From: a virus
IMG/VR virus record: IMGVR_UViG_3300042893_000318
Coordinates: 1 to 62,297 of that record
Reading direction: 5' to 3' (one strand)
DNA: 62,297 bases
Shown: in pieces, positions 6,366 to 13,018 of the stretch
How the letters are laid out: every line of letters starts with the position of its first letter
How positions within the stretch are numbered: the first letter of the stretch is position 1
Notes under the pieces: generated by a model
The model's input: only the letters and a program-made list of their open reading frames with translations
Database searches by the model: none
What the model was told of the DNA's origin: nothing
Made by a program: the position numbers and the translations under genes

Positions 6366-6563
6366 TTAGTTACCTGTACCGAATGCTGATGTTTCTGCTG
6401 CAGTGTGAACCATTTTATTAGTGGTTCCCGCTGGACCTTGTGAAGACTTGTCTGCTGCAGGAAATGCTGCTGCTGGTGCTTCTGTATAAGATTCTGTACC
6501 CCAAGGTGAGGTTGGAGTAATCTTTGGATCTGTAAATCCTGTGGTGTTGATACCGTCTGTCAT
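6366..6563 (-). CDS. 65-residue Pro/Thr/Ala-rich protein
   Basis: Starts MTDGINTTGF behind AGGAGAAATAAA, a strong ribosome binding site. The whole protein is low complexity (Thr, Ala, Pro, Ser, Gly), predicted disordered. With the two downstream genes it forms a coupled trio, possibly small virion or surface-display proteins. No family recognised. Confidence 0.65.
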   Translation of the reverse strand: MTDGINTTGFTDPKITPTSPWGTESYTEAPAAAFPAADKSSQGPAGTTNKMVHTAAETSAFGTGN

Positions 6564-6638
6564 TTTATTTCTCCTATAGGTTGTTAATTTAGATGGGTCT
6601 AGAATGTCATCTATCCCTCTATTATAGCATTTAGTTGA

Positions 6639-6761
6639 TTAAGATCTATACTTTTTATGCCAGCAGTCTTCACAAATTTCTATTATTTTAGTTTCTGTTG
6701 AGGTCAATCTTTTAGCCTTATTATCACAATTAGGCATTTCACACGTGTTTTCTAAGGACAC
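6639..6761 (-). CDS. Mini zinc-ribbon protein, GTG start
   Basis: A 40-residue frame starting at GTG 6761, which shares a base with the upstream TAG, behind AAGGGACCTAAGTA. The cysteines form CEMPNC and CEDC, a C-x4-C plus C-x2-C metal site, followed by a basic tail. An internal ATG nine codons in would break the first half of the site, so GTG is preferred. Confidence 0.6.
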   Translation of the reverse strand: MSLENTCEMPNCDNKAKRLTSTETKIIEICEDCWHKKYRS

Positions 6762-6901
6762 TACTTAGGTCCCTTAGCTTTCTGGCCACGATAACCAGTT
6801 TTTTTAATATTCATTGATCCAGGCTTTTTTTGACCATTGGTGTAAGTCGCTGCCTGTCTTTGTGCTAGAGCTCTTTGCATTTTATCTAAGTGTTTTCCCA
6901 T
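6761..6901 (-). CDS. 46-residue basic protein
   Basis: Starts MGKHLDKMQRAL at a TAATG junction. Very Lys/Gln-rich with few acidic residues, ending GQKAKGPK. Likely binds nucleic acid or the virion surface; not recognised. Confidence 0.55.
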   Translation of the reverse strand: MGKHLDKMQRALAQRQAATYTNGQKKPGSMNIKKTGYRGQKAKGPK

Positions 6902-7119
6902 TATTTTATTTTCCCGCCAAATTTAGACCAAGCTCTTTCATGTAAGAAGAAGCCAACCATTTCACATGCTGTATATACAATTGCAAATGTACCAGCGTAC
7001 TCCCAATGAGCTTCACCAGTAATAGCCTTTTCAAAAAAATAGACCATTGTGCCAACAAACCCAATATGAACTGCTGGCCAAGTAATTGATTTGTATAAAC
7101 TTCTTTTATTTGATTCCAT
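6901..7119 (-). CDS. DUF2061-like membrane protein
   Basis: A 72-residue protein with two hydrophobic segments (residues about 12-30 and 40-58). The pattern KRSLYKSITWPA near the start and FFLHERAWSKFG at the end matches the DUF2061 membrane family, which begins KRSLxKxxTW and ends YxHERxW. The role of that family is unknown. The ATG lies 6 nt after TATAAT, so the message is probably leaderless. Confidence 0.7.
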   Translation of the reverse strand: MESNKRSLYKSITWPAVHIGFVGTMVYFFEKAITGEAHWEYAGTFAIVYTACEMVGFFLHERAWSKFGGKIK

Positions 7120-7125
7120 AATACT

Positions 7126-7131
7126 ATTATA
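7126..7131 (-). promoter_or_regulatory. -10 box of a leaderless promoter
   Basis: TATAAT (7131-7126) is followed by 6 nt and the ATG at 7119. A -35 box is not evident. It lies just past the terminator of the upstream secreted-protein gene, where a new promoter is expected. Confidence 0.5.
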
Positions 7132-7154
7132 CTCTTTCTGTTAGGTGAATAAAA

Positions 7155-7180
7155 TAGGGCGGGAATTTAATCCCGCCCTA
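7155..7180 (-). terminator. Intrinsic terminator of the secreted-protein gene
   Basis: Perfect 10-base stem TAGGGCGGGA / TCCCGCCCTA around ATTTAA, 8 nt past the stop codon at 7188. On the minus strand TTTTATT follows. It is GC-rich in an otherwise AT-rich region. Confidence 0.85.
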
Positions 7181-7187
7181 TTTATAA

Positions 7188-8450
7188 TTACTTCTTTAGT
7201 GCAACCTTAGCCTTTGGATTAGCCTTGTTCCACTTGGTAGCCAACTTATTATATTCATTCTTATAAGTTACCTTAGCAGCTGCTGCTGCAACATCGTATG
7301 CTGACTTTGAAAAAGCAAGAGCTAGATCGGAAGCCGCTTTAGCGTCTGCTAGAGCCTTATCTGAAGCAACCTTGGATGCTGCTAGAGCGTCTGCCAAAAC
7401 CTTATCTGCTGCAGCCTTAGCTGTTACTGCTTCTGCTTTTGCGTTAGTAAGTGCTGCATCGGCAGTAGCCTTTGCTGTATCTGCTTCAATCTTTGCCTTG
7501 GCTTCAGCATCTGCTAAAGCCTTGTCTGAGGCAACCTTAGCATCTGCTAAAGCCTTGTCTGAGGCAACCTTAGCATCTGCTAAAGCCTTGTCTGCTGCTG
7601 CTTTAGCAACCTTTGCAGCTTCTACTGCTAGTGCTGCATCTGCTAAACGTCCAGACTTTTCTAAAGCAATTGAAGCCTTTAATGCTGCAATATCAGCAGC
7701 AAGGTCAGCGATAGCAAACTTAGCAATGGCTGACTTTACTGGTGCTGCAAATCCTGCTACTGGAGCAACTAGGGTTAGGCCAGTTACGATTACTGTAACT
7801 TCTCCTGCTACACCAACTGCAAGTGAGTATGAGGTAACTTCTGGAGACAACGCTTTAACAGATGAACCATCAGCGAAAGTTGAGCCAACGATTGTTGCTG
7901 TTATTGTATCTGAAGATGCGTTACCAAAAATATCAGTTGTTGAAACTGAGATTGCTGGAACTGTTCCAACTGCTGCTGCAGAAGGAACTGTAACTGCTAA
8001 ATTGTAAGCAGGTCCTGCTACACCTTTAACATAAATAATTGTTGAATACGCACCATTTGTAACGATAACGGAACCAACTGTTGTTGATGTTGTATATGCG
8101 TAAACGGTAATTGCTGCACCTGTTGAAACGCCAGTAAGTGCTGAAACACCACTATTAACATTCTTTGGGGCATCTGCTGTGTGAAGAGCAGAAATTAATT
8201 TAACTGTTGATGATGCTGTAAATGTAACAGATGTAGTTGCATCTGCTGTTGCTGTAATTGCGACAGCGTTTGCTGCGTTAATTACATTTGTTGATGGCAC
8301 CGCAATTGATGCAGGTGCTGCAGATGTAGTAGCGTTAGCAACTGTAGCAACTGTGACCGCAAGCGGTGCAGCAGTAGCTGAAATTGCAGAAACGCTCATA
8401 ATTGCTAGGGCTGCAGCAGTAGCAATTGAGATTTTCTTTAATGAATTCAT
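7188..8450 (-). CDS. Secreted surface-type protein with Ig-like region and hendecad coiled coil
   Basis: A 420-residue protein with a classical signal peptide (MNSLKKISI, hydrophobic core, cleavage near ATA-AP at residue 28). Residues about 30-235 are Ala/Thr/Val-rich beta structure resembling Ig-like repeats of bacterial surface proteins. Residues 250-385 form a long Ala/Lys/Asp helix with 11-residue repeats (KALADAKVASD), typical of a right-handed coiled coil. A basic tail follows. Composition resembles secreted proteins of small freshwater Actinobacteria, suggesting capture from a host. It has its own strong ribosome binding site (AGGAGAAATAAAG) and terminator. A role in covering the infected-cell surface or binding other cells is speculation. 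Confidence 0.75.
   Translation of the reverse strand: MNSLKKISIATAAALAIMSVSAISATAAPLAVTVATVANATTSAAPASIAVPSTNVINAANAVAITATADATTSVTFTASSTVKLISALHTADAPKNVNSGVSALTGVSTGAAITVYAYTTSTTVGSVIVTNGAYSTIIYVKGVAGPAYNLAVTVPSAAAVGTVPAISVSTTDIFGNASSDTITATIVGSTFADGSSVKALSPEVTSYSLAVGVAGEVTVIVTGLTLVAPVAGFAAPVKSAIAKFAIADLAADIAALKASIALEKSGRLADAALAVEAAKVAKAAADKALADAKVASDKALADAKVASDKALADAEAKAKIEADTAKATADAALTNAKAEAVTAKAAADKVLADALAASKVASDKALADAKAASDLALAFSKSAYDVAAAAAKVTYKNEYNKLATKWNKANPKAKVALKK
7510..7594 (-). repeat. 33-bp tandem repeat, 2.6 copies, encoding the hendecad
   Basis: Units at 7510-7542 and 7543-7575 are identical or nearly so, with a partial third unit to 7594. Each unit encodes 11 residues, one hendecad turn of the coiled coil. 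The near-identity at nucleotide level points to recent duplication. Confidence 0.85.
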
Positions 8451-8465
8451 TCTTTATTTCTCCTT

Positions 8466-8636
8466 TTAATTTAGTTCGTTTATTTTAACATGGAAAGAAC
8501 ACGGATCTCCGCCTTCGTCCCATTCTTTTGCTTCTTCTTCTGTGAGTGGTGGACCTTCATGTGTATCGCAAAATACATCTGATATCCACCCCCTTTCGAT
8601 TCCATTTTGGAACCAAATTTCAAACTCTAAATCCAT
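8466..8636 (-). CDS. Small acidic protein with an EEKEWDEGGDPC-type ending
   Basis: A 56-residue frame, MDLEFEIWFQNGIERGW at the start and LTEEEAKEWDEGGDPC near the end. The pattern (a WxxxGxxxGW helix, then TEEExxEWDEGGDPC) is one I associate with a widespread family in actinobacteriophages and host genomes, of unknown function. It overlaps the thioredoxin gene by 10 bases. Confidence 0.7.
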   Translation of the reverse strand: MDLEFEIWFQNGIERGWISDVFCDTHEGPPLTEEEAKEWDEGGDPCSFHVKINELN

Positions 8637-8932
8637 TCTTCTAACTCCTTAAGCAGAGCATGTTTAGGCTTTGCGCCTTGAATGGTCTTTACAGGTTTAC
8701 CACCCTTAAATAATACCATAGATGGTATTGAAGATATAGAGTGTTCTAAAGTTTTTTTGGGATTTTCATCAACATTTAACTTACCAATGAGTATTGCCCC
8801 TTCATCCGATAGTTCTTGTAGTATTGGAAGCATCTTTTTGCAAGGTCCGCACCATTCGGCCCAAAAATCTATTAGGATTAAATTATTTTGAGTTACTATA
8901 GTGTCAAAAGATGCGTCAGTTACTACGATCAA
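8627..8932 (-). CDS. trxA: Thioredoxin
   Basis: A 101-residue single thioredoxin domain with the intact active site WCGPCK (Cys28, Cys31), buried Asp22 and the cis-proline loop SIPSMVLFKGG. The start is TTG at 8932, overlapping the upstream TGA, with AAAGG six nt before it. A cytoplasmic disulfide reductase. It may supply electrons to ribonucleotide reductase or serve as a polymerase or folding partner, but neither partner is encoded nearby. No signal peptide. Confidence 0.9.
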   Translation of the reverse strand: MIVVTDASFDTIVTQNNLILIDFWAEWCGPCKKMLPILQELSDEGAILIGKLNVDENPKKTLEHSISSIPSMVLFKGGKPVKTIQGAKPKHALLKELEEWI

Positions 8933-9138
8933 TTTGAATCCTTTAGTTCATCCGCCGCTTCATTAAATTTGTACATAAATGCTTGAATAACAAATATTGC
9001 TGTTTCATTAGCATTATCTGCCATTGCCTTAGATGCCTCTTCAGTTTTTTGATCCTCTGGAACAGAGTTATACCATTTCTGATATAACTCTGAACCGATT
9101 TCCTTAATGATTTCTTCAAGGACTGTCATATTAGCCAT
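8929..9138 (-). CDS. 69-residue acidic helical protein
   Basis: Starts MANMTVLEEIIKEIG, overlapping the subtilase stop by 8 bases. Acidic, all-helical, with no cysteine or membrane segment. It lies between the secreted protease and thioredoxin and is translationally coupled to both. Not recognised. Confidence 0.65.
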   Translation of the reverse strand: MANMTVLEEIIKEIGSELYQKWYNSVPEDQKTEEASKAMADNANETAIFVIQAFMYKFNEAADELKDSN

Positions 9139-10063
9139 TAATTGCTGCCCCTATATTAATCAGAATTCCAGAACTTACGTGAGCATTTTTTGTTGGAGTT
9201 CCAGTATTTTTTAATAGGTTATAAATTTCTTGGTAAGATAAAAGTGGTTTAGCAGACTTTAATGCAATCCATTGAGCTGCTGCTATTTGAGTTGATACAG
9301 ATGTTCCAGCAGCATTGCCTTCACTTCCGCTTGGCAAAAATACTCTAGCAGAACCTTTTGCGTAAAAAGAAGTTTGTTTTACATCTACATTGCTATAAGA
9401 CTCAATCTCTCCGTATTGATCAGTTGCGCCTACGGCAATTGCATACGGCTGACACGCAGGCCAGTCAACTCTTTTATAATCATATGCGTTGCCAGCTGCA
9501 AAGAAAGCAGGCACATCTATTGATTTTAAGTTCCTAATTTGTAGATCGACTGCTCCGTTAGTTGGGCAATAGCTAAATAATTTCAATAGATTATGATGTC
9601 CCTGAGACATAGATACTGCTTGAATATTATATTTACTTTTATTGTTATAAACCCACTGTAAAGCGTTAGCCACAGATTTAGGACCAGCCAACTGCCGTGC
9701 GCCATTTGCGGTATTTCCAATGATTCTAACAAATACAATTTTCATGTTTGGATTTTCTGTAATTGCAGCAGAAGCCATTTGAGTACCGTGATTAAATTTA
9801 GAGGTTGAAAGAATGCTAAGTGGTAAAACGGAAGAACCAGGACCCTCCATAAAAGAAGTTCCATTAGGGCAACTATTCCAATCTAGGATACAAACTTCAT
9901 GGGCAATCTTGCCTTGAAAAATTGGTAATGATGTATTAAGTGCTGTATCCAAAATTGCTAATGTAGGTACTGATACTAAAACTTCTGACTTCATGGCTGC
10001 TTGAGCCGTTGTGGGAATGGCAATTGCTGTGGCTACAAGGGCCACTATAAGTTTTTTATTCAT
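9131..10063 (-). CDS. Secreted subtilisin-like serine protease (S8 family)
   Basis: A 310-residue protein with a signal peptide (MNKKLIVALVATAIAIPTTAQA, cleavage near residue 22). All three S8 catalytic elements are present: Asp39 in LAILDTALN, His92 in NHGTQMAS and Ser255 in AGTSVST, with the oxyanion Asn192 in AAGNAYD. It appears to lack the long propeptide of many subtilases. It is predicted to act outside the cytoplasm, perhaps on host surface proteins, on the repeat proteins encoded nearby, or during release. The ATG sits 6 nt after a -10 box with a TTGACA -35 box, suggesting a leaderless message. Confidence 0.9.
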   Translation of the reverse strand: MNKKLIVALVATAIAIPTTAQAAMKSEVLVSVPTLAILDTALNTSLPIFQGKIAHEVCILDWNSCPNGTSFMEGPGSSVLPLSILSTSKFNHGTQMASAAITENPNMKIVFVRIIGNTANGARQLAGPKSVANALQWVYNNKSKYNIQAVSMSQGHHNLLKLFSYCPTNGAVDLQIRNLKSIDVPAFFAAGNAYDYKRVDWPACQPYAIAVGATDQYGEIESYSNVDVKQTSFYAKGSARVFLPSGSEGNAAGTSVSTQIAAAQWIALKSAKPLLSYQEIYNLLKNTGTPTKNAHVSSGILINIGAAING

Positions 10064-10069
10064 AGGTAT

Positions 10070-10097
10070 ATCTTACTAAATAAATAGGATTTGTCAA
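10070..10097 (-). promoter_or_regulatory. Leaderless promoter of the subtilase operon
   Basis: TTGACA (10097-10092), 16-base spacer, TAAGAT (10075-10070), 6 nt, ATG at 10063. Confidence 0.65.
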
Positions 10098-10101
10098 TAG
10101 A

Positions 10102-10257
10102 TTATTCTTTTTTATACCATTTGCCAGAATCGAGCTGTGGGTCTTCCATACCTTGGGACTCCATTAAATTATTTACACATACAGTAAGTAATTCAACATG
10201 CATTTCTAATCTAATAACCTGCATTTCAAGCATTCTTAATCGTTCTGATTTTCTCAT
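10102..10257 (-). CDS. 51-residue helical protein
   Basis: MRKSERLRMLEMQVIRLEMHVELL forms an amphipathic, possibly coiled-coil helix, followed by ESQGMEDPQLDSGKWYKK. It overlaps the upstream gene by ATGA, with GAAGGAAGA as ribosome binding site. The layout resembles small coiled-coil proteins common in phage accessory regions. Unknown function. Confidence 0.65.
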   Translation of the reverse strand: MRKSERLRMLEMQVIRLEMHVELLTVCVNNLMESQGMEDPQLDSGKWYKKE

Positions 10258-10598
10258 TCTTCCTTCATCTCTCTATCCATTGGTGTAGGGGCTGTTGCCA
10301 AACTTCCACATTTTGCACATTCCATATCTAAGAAATATGTGGCTATTTCAAAGTTATCAAATACTACCTTGAGATTAAATATCTCGTTACCACATACGCA
10401 TATGTGAGTTGGTGTTCCTCTTAGATCTATAGAATTACTATAGTCTATATAATTAAGATCCATTGCTTCCGCCATTTCTTGTTCTTCTTCTTTGTCTATA
10501 TAGTAAAGACCAAAGTCGTATCTTTGAAGATATCTTTTTGCCAATGGAATAGACAAGGCTAATCCAAGTACTGACAAAATTATTAAAGATATCATCAT
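10254..10598 (-). CDS. Membrane-anchored zinc-ribbon protein
   Basis: About 114 residues: an N-terminal membrane helix (MMISLIILSVLGLALSIPLA), a charged linker, then CVCG and CAKCG, a zinc ribbon split by about 25 residues. The frame opens at ATG 10607, but that codon overlaps the predicted -10 hexamer, so the paired ATGs at 10598/10595 are the likely start. Probably an inner-membrane protein with a cytoplasmic metal domain. Role unknown. Confidence 0.65.
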   Translation of the reverse strand: MMISLIILSVLGLALSIPLAKRYLQRYDFGLYYIDKEEEQEMAEAMDLNYIDYSNSIDLRGTPTHICVCGNEIFNLKVVFDNFEIATYFLDMECAKCGSLATAPTPMDREMKEE

Positions 10599-10605
10599 AA
10601 CAATC

Positions 10606-10634
10606 ATTATACTCTACACTTGAATATATGTAAA
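10606..10634 (-). promoter_or_regulatory. Promoter overlapping the end of the Ntn-hydrolase gene
   Basis: TTTACA (10634-10629), 17-base spacer, TATAAT (10611-10606). The predicted start, 7 nt downstream, falls on the ATG pair at 10598-10595, so the transcript is leaderless or nearly so. Confidence 0.65.
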
Positions 10635-11168
10635 TGGTGGGGCTACGCTCATTGAAAATTCTGCTGCTGCTTCTAATGCTAATTTTAACCTCATTTTAGG
10701 ATTCTTTTGGTTCTTAGTAGCATGTAAGGCTCCTAGCGCAAACATACCGCCTGATCCTTCCGCCATATAATTAACTATATTCTCTCCCACATGAAAGTCT
10801 TCATCTATAGTAAATATTCTTCCGCATATACCTACTATAAAAATTCCACCCTCATCTTCTTGACCAGATACCTGACTTCCGTATCCACCGCCTCTAAATG
10901 ATTCTTTAACTGAATCAATGAACTTGGTCTTCATAAACTTGTCTAATCCGCTATTAGTTTTAGTTGGCGTATATCTTGGAGGAGTCCAGGAGTACTGTAA
11001 AATTTGACCCATTCTAAAACTATCAGTAAATGCTATGCCATACTGACCAACCTTAAATACCTTGGGGTCTTTTCGACTAAGTATCCACCCAGACTTTTCA
11101 TCAGAAGCTGCGTGGTCGGCAGCCATATAGACTACATCATTCTGAGCTATTGCTACAATACAGGTCAT
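10614..11168 (-). CDS. Proteasome beta / HslV-like Ntn-hydrolase
   Basis: A 184-residue protein beginning MTCIVAIAQNDVVYMAADHA. After removal of Met it would expose Thr1, the nucleophile of proteasome beta and HslV subunits. Asp18 (mature Asp17) in AAD and a Lys in the DPKVFKVG strand sit where the catalytic Asp17 and Lys33 lie. GSGGMFALGALHAT matches the conserved GSGGxYALAAA stretch of HslV. No ATPase partner (HslU, ARC/Mpa) is seen. It may form a self-compartmentalising protease or a non-proteolytic homologue. The ATG follows TATACT by 6 nt. Confidence 0.8.
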   Translation of the reverse strand: MTCIVAIAQNDVVYMAADHAASDEKSGWILSRKDPKVFKVGQYGIAFTDSFRMGQILQYSWTPPRYTPTKTNSGLDKFMKTKFIDSVKESFRGGGYGSQVSGQEDEGGIFIVGICGRIFTIDEDFHVGENIVNYMAEGSGGMFALGALHATKNQKNPKMRLKLALEAAAEFSMSVAPPFTYIQV

Positions 11169-11174
11169 ACTCTT

Positions 11175-11180
11175 AGTATA
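11175..11180 (-). promoter_or_regulatory. -10 box of a leaderless promoter
   Basis: TATACT (11180-11175) is followed by 6 nt and the ATG at 11168. No clear -35 box. Confidence 0.45.
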
Positions 11181-11200
11181 CTAAATATAAATTCGAAGCG

Positions 11201-11503
11201 CTAGTCCTCATCATTATGTATTTGAGCATGAGTTAATCTAATTAAAGTCTCTTCTAATTCAGCACGAACTACAATTAATTCTTGTATGGCTTCATAGTAT
11301 TTATCTTTCCATTCATCTAAATCCCGCTCAATTTTGTACAATTTAATTTGAAGGTCTTTTAATTCCATTTTTAATATATCATGTTCTTTTTCAGATTTTC
11401 TAATTTTTTCTCTTTTAGACTCTCTGATTGAAGATATGATAGCAGTTCCCGCACCGCTTACTAAGGATGCCAGAATGCCAAATAAGACGGTATTTAATTC
11501 CAT
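11201..11503 (-). CDS. Membrane-anchored coiled-coil protein
   Basis: A 100-residue protein with one N-terminal membrane helix (residues about 4-24) followed by a long charged coiled coil (KREKIRKSEKEHDILKMEL onwards). This arrangement is seen in phage spanin-like, holin-associated and Rz-like proteins, but it is far from the lysis genes, so no lysis role is claimed. Confidence 0.65.
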   Translation of the reverse strand: MELNTVLFGILASLVSGAGTAIISSIRESKREKIRKSEKEHDILKMELKDLQIKLYKIERDLDEWKDKYYEAIQELIVVRAELEETLIRLTHAQIHNDED

Positions 11504-11532
11504 TATGTACTAATTATACCGTATAATGTTAA

Positions 11533-11769
11533 TTAAACTAGTAATTCAGACGCAGATATATCGTTTCCGCAGTATCTTTTCTTTAGTATAAATTCTTTTA
11601 CTGAATCAGGTCCTACCTGTCTACCTGCCAAAATAATTACCCAGCGTGGTTCAAATTTTGAAATAATGCAGGTTTCGCACATTAATAAGTTAATGGGCAA
11701 CAGAGAAGATCTTCTTACATTTAATTTGTTCTTTGGCTTATTGCAGCAATAACATAATATTTTTTCCAT
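11533..11769 (-). CDS. Zinc-ribbon protein
   Basis: A 78-residue protein with CYCC near the N-terminus and CETC about 25 residues later, a single zinc-binding ribbon, then an EPRWVIILAGRQ segment. The start forms a TAATG junction with the gene upstream, behind GGAAGAAAACTA. Function unknown. Confidence 0.7.
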   Translation of the reverse strand: MEKILCYCCNKPKNKLNVRRSSLLPINLLMCETCIISKFEPRWVIILAGRQVGPDSVKEFILKKRYCGNDISASELLV

Positions 11770-11963
11770 TAGTTTTCTTCCGTAATATGTTCAAACACAA
11801 TTTCATCAATTATGGCAAACTCATCATTTTCAATTAATTCTTCCAATTCAAGCCCGTTCTTTTTGTATTTAATAAGGGAAGCAAAAGCTCCCAGTTGTTC
11901 GGCAGTTCCAAAAGATTTCTCTTCATGTATATATACTATAATTACTCTATCGTATTCTTTCAT
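11769..11963 (-). CDS. 64-residue acidic protein
   Basis: MKEYDRVIIVYIHEEKSFG..., a small alpha/beta protein with an acidic C-terminal half (LEELIENDEFAIIDEIVFEHITEEN). It overlaps the upstream gene by 17 bases. Not recognised; it is part of the WhiB operon. Confidence 0.65.
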   Translation of the reverse strand: MKEYDRVIIVYIHEEKSFGTAEQLGAFASLIKYKKNGLELEELIENDEFAIIDEIVFEHITEEN

Positions 11964-12267
11964 CTGGAACTCCCTCTAGTTCGCATCTTACTCCATATGA
12001 TTCTATTATATTTTTTACCATTTGAACATAATTTATAACTTGTTCTTTCATTAATCCATCATAATGTTTAAAATTGCTTTCATAGAGTCTAATTGTTAAA
12101 AATTCTGGATACTTTACTATATCCATCTTAAGATCTTTAGAGGGTCTATATAATTCTCTAATCTTTAATGCCATTTCTTTACTATAAAATACTGGCTTAT
12201 TAGGTTCTCCCGTCCAAAGATTCATGCCATGCTTAAAGTGATCTTTATCTCTATCAATGAATGTCAT
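11947..12267 (-). CDS. 106-residue phage protein, unknown
   Basis: Starts MTFIDRDKDHFKHGMNLWTG behind AAGGAAAAAAA, overlapping the WhiB gene by 14 bases. Mixed alpha/beta with no known motif. Probably co-expressed with WhiB from the promoter at 12848. Confidence 0.65.
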   Translation of the reverse strand: MTFIDRDKDHFKHGMNLWTGEPNKPVFYSKEMALKIRELYRPSKDLKMDIVKYPEFLTIRLYESNFKHYDGLMKEQVINYVQMVKNIIESYGVRCELEGVPDERIR

Positions 12268-12568
12268 TTTTTTTCCTTATCTTTTTCCACACATCTTGAG
12301 TTTTATGGACATTTCTTGCTTTATCTATAGATCCAGAATTTAAATAAATTCCGCCCCATACTCCAGACTCATTGTTTTCTGTAGCAGACTTAAAGCAAAG
12401 TTTTGATACTGGGCACATAAGGCAAGCTTCGTCTATGCTTTTAGCGGTATTTACATCTGACTCATACTTTTCATAAAATAGATTAGTATCCATGCCCCTA
12501 CATATTGCTAGGTGCCACCAATCTAAATCATCTGAATCAATGCCTAAATCATTTAAAATATTTGACAT
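12254..12568 (-). CDS. whiB: WhiB-family iron-sulfur transcription regulator
   Basis: A 104-residue protein with all WhiB hallmarks: four cysteines as C23-x25-C49-x2-C52-x5-C58 for a 4Fe-4S cluster, the G-V/I-W-G-G turn (GVWGG, residues 69-73), and a basic C-terminal tail (KARNVHKTQDVWKKIRKKN) for DNA binding. WhiB proteins bind the primary sigma factor and are confined to Actinobacteria and their phages. It may redirect host transcription, as phage WhiB proteins such as TM4 WhiBTM4 do. It is the second gene of an operon behind a consensus promoter. Confidence 0.92.
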   Translation of the reverse strand: MSNILNDLGIDSDDLDWWHLAICRGMDTNLFYEKYESDVNTAKSIDEACLMCPVSKLCFKSATENNESGVWGGIYLNSGSIDKARNVHKTQDVWKKIRKKNDIH

Positions 12569-12779
12569 ATTTTTTGGGTAACTTCCAAATCCCTTTATTA
12601 TCGACGGAGATCTTTTCTGCCGTTCCCCACTCTTTTAAAAACATACCATCTTTTCTAGTATATCCGCTAGAATCTTTTTTCCAAATTATTAACTCATAGT
12701 TGTTCCAAAAAGCCTTTTGGTTCCTGGCCTTGGATCTTTCTATAAATATTTGTGCACCTAACAGATTTAAATGTAGCAT
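12549..12779 (-). CDS. 76-residue protein leading the WhiB operon
   Basis: Preferred start ATG 12779 behind AGGAAACC (MLHLNLLGAQIFIERS...). A TTG at 12812 sits 6 nt after the -10 box and would add 11 residues. Basic, with KKDSSGYTRKDG and a WKLPKKYVKYFK C-terminus. It overlaps whiB by 20 bases, so the two are translationally coupled. Family unknown. Confidence 0.65.
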   Translation of the reverse strand: MLHLNLLGAQIFIERSKARNQKAFWNNYELIIWKKDSSGYTRKDGMFLKEWGTAEKISVDNKGIWKLPKKYVKYFK

Positions 12780-12818
12780 TGGTTTCCTAAACACTAAACC
12801 GTAGCATCCCAAGTATTA

Positions 12819-12848
12819 AGTATACAGGAAGTACTACGGCTGTGTCAA
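12819..12848 (-). promoter_or_regulatory. Consensus promoter of the WhiB operon
   Basis: TTGACA (12848-12843), 18-base spacer, TATACT (12824-12819). Predicted start near 12812; the leader carries an AGGAAA ribosome binding site before ATG 12779. This is one of the strongest promoters in the window. Confidence 0.8.
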
Positions 12849-12859
12849 TCTATTTCAAG

Positions 12860-13003
12860 CTAGTTTTCTTGAATTTTAGTTATATTAACACTTTTAATTT
12901 CGTCGTCTATATTAAATATATCGCCTATATATTCTCTGGCATCTTCTTCGTTAAAGGCCTCTACTTCAACCTCTACGTTTAATTTGACCTTATAAGTGTT
13001 CAT
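12860..13003 (-). CDS. 47-residue acidic protein
   Basis: MNTYKVKLNVEVEVEAFNEEDAREYIGDIF shows an alternating beta strand then a helix, as in small ferredoxin-like or GIY-type phage peptides. The ATG follows an extended -10 box (TGATATACT) by 6 nt. Unknown function. Confidence 0.6.
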   Translation of the reverse strand: MNTYKVKLNVEVEVEAFNEEDAREYIGDIFNIDDEIKSVNITKIQEN

Positions 13004-13009
13004 AGTCTA

Positions 13010-13018
13010 AGTATATCA
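13010..13018 (-). promoter_or_regulatory. Extended -10 box of a leaderless promoter
   Basis: TGATATACT (13018-13010) overlaps the stop of the upstream gene, is followed by 6 nt and the ATG at 13003. Confidence 0.5.

Noticed and set aside
7510-7594. CRISPR-like direct repeats
   Set aside because: Units are contiguous without spacers and encode hendecads in frame.
7372-8007. Long plus-strand open frame opposite the secreted hendecad protein
   Set aside because: It is the antisense of a low-complexity Ala/Lys-rich gene that has a signal peptide, ribosome binding site and terminator. No ribosome binding site on the plus strand.
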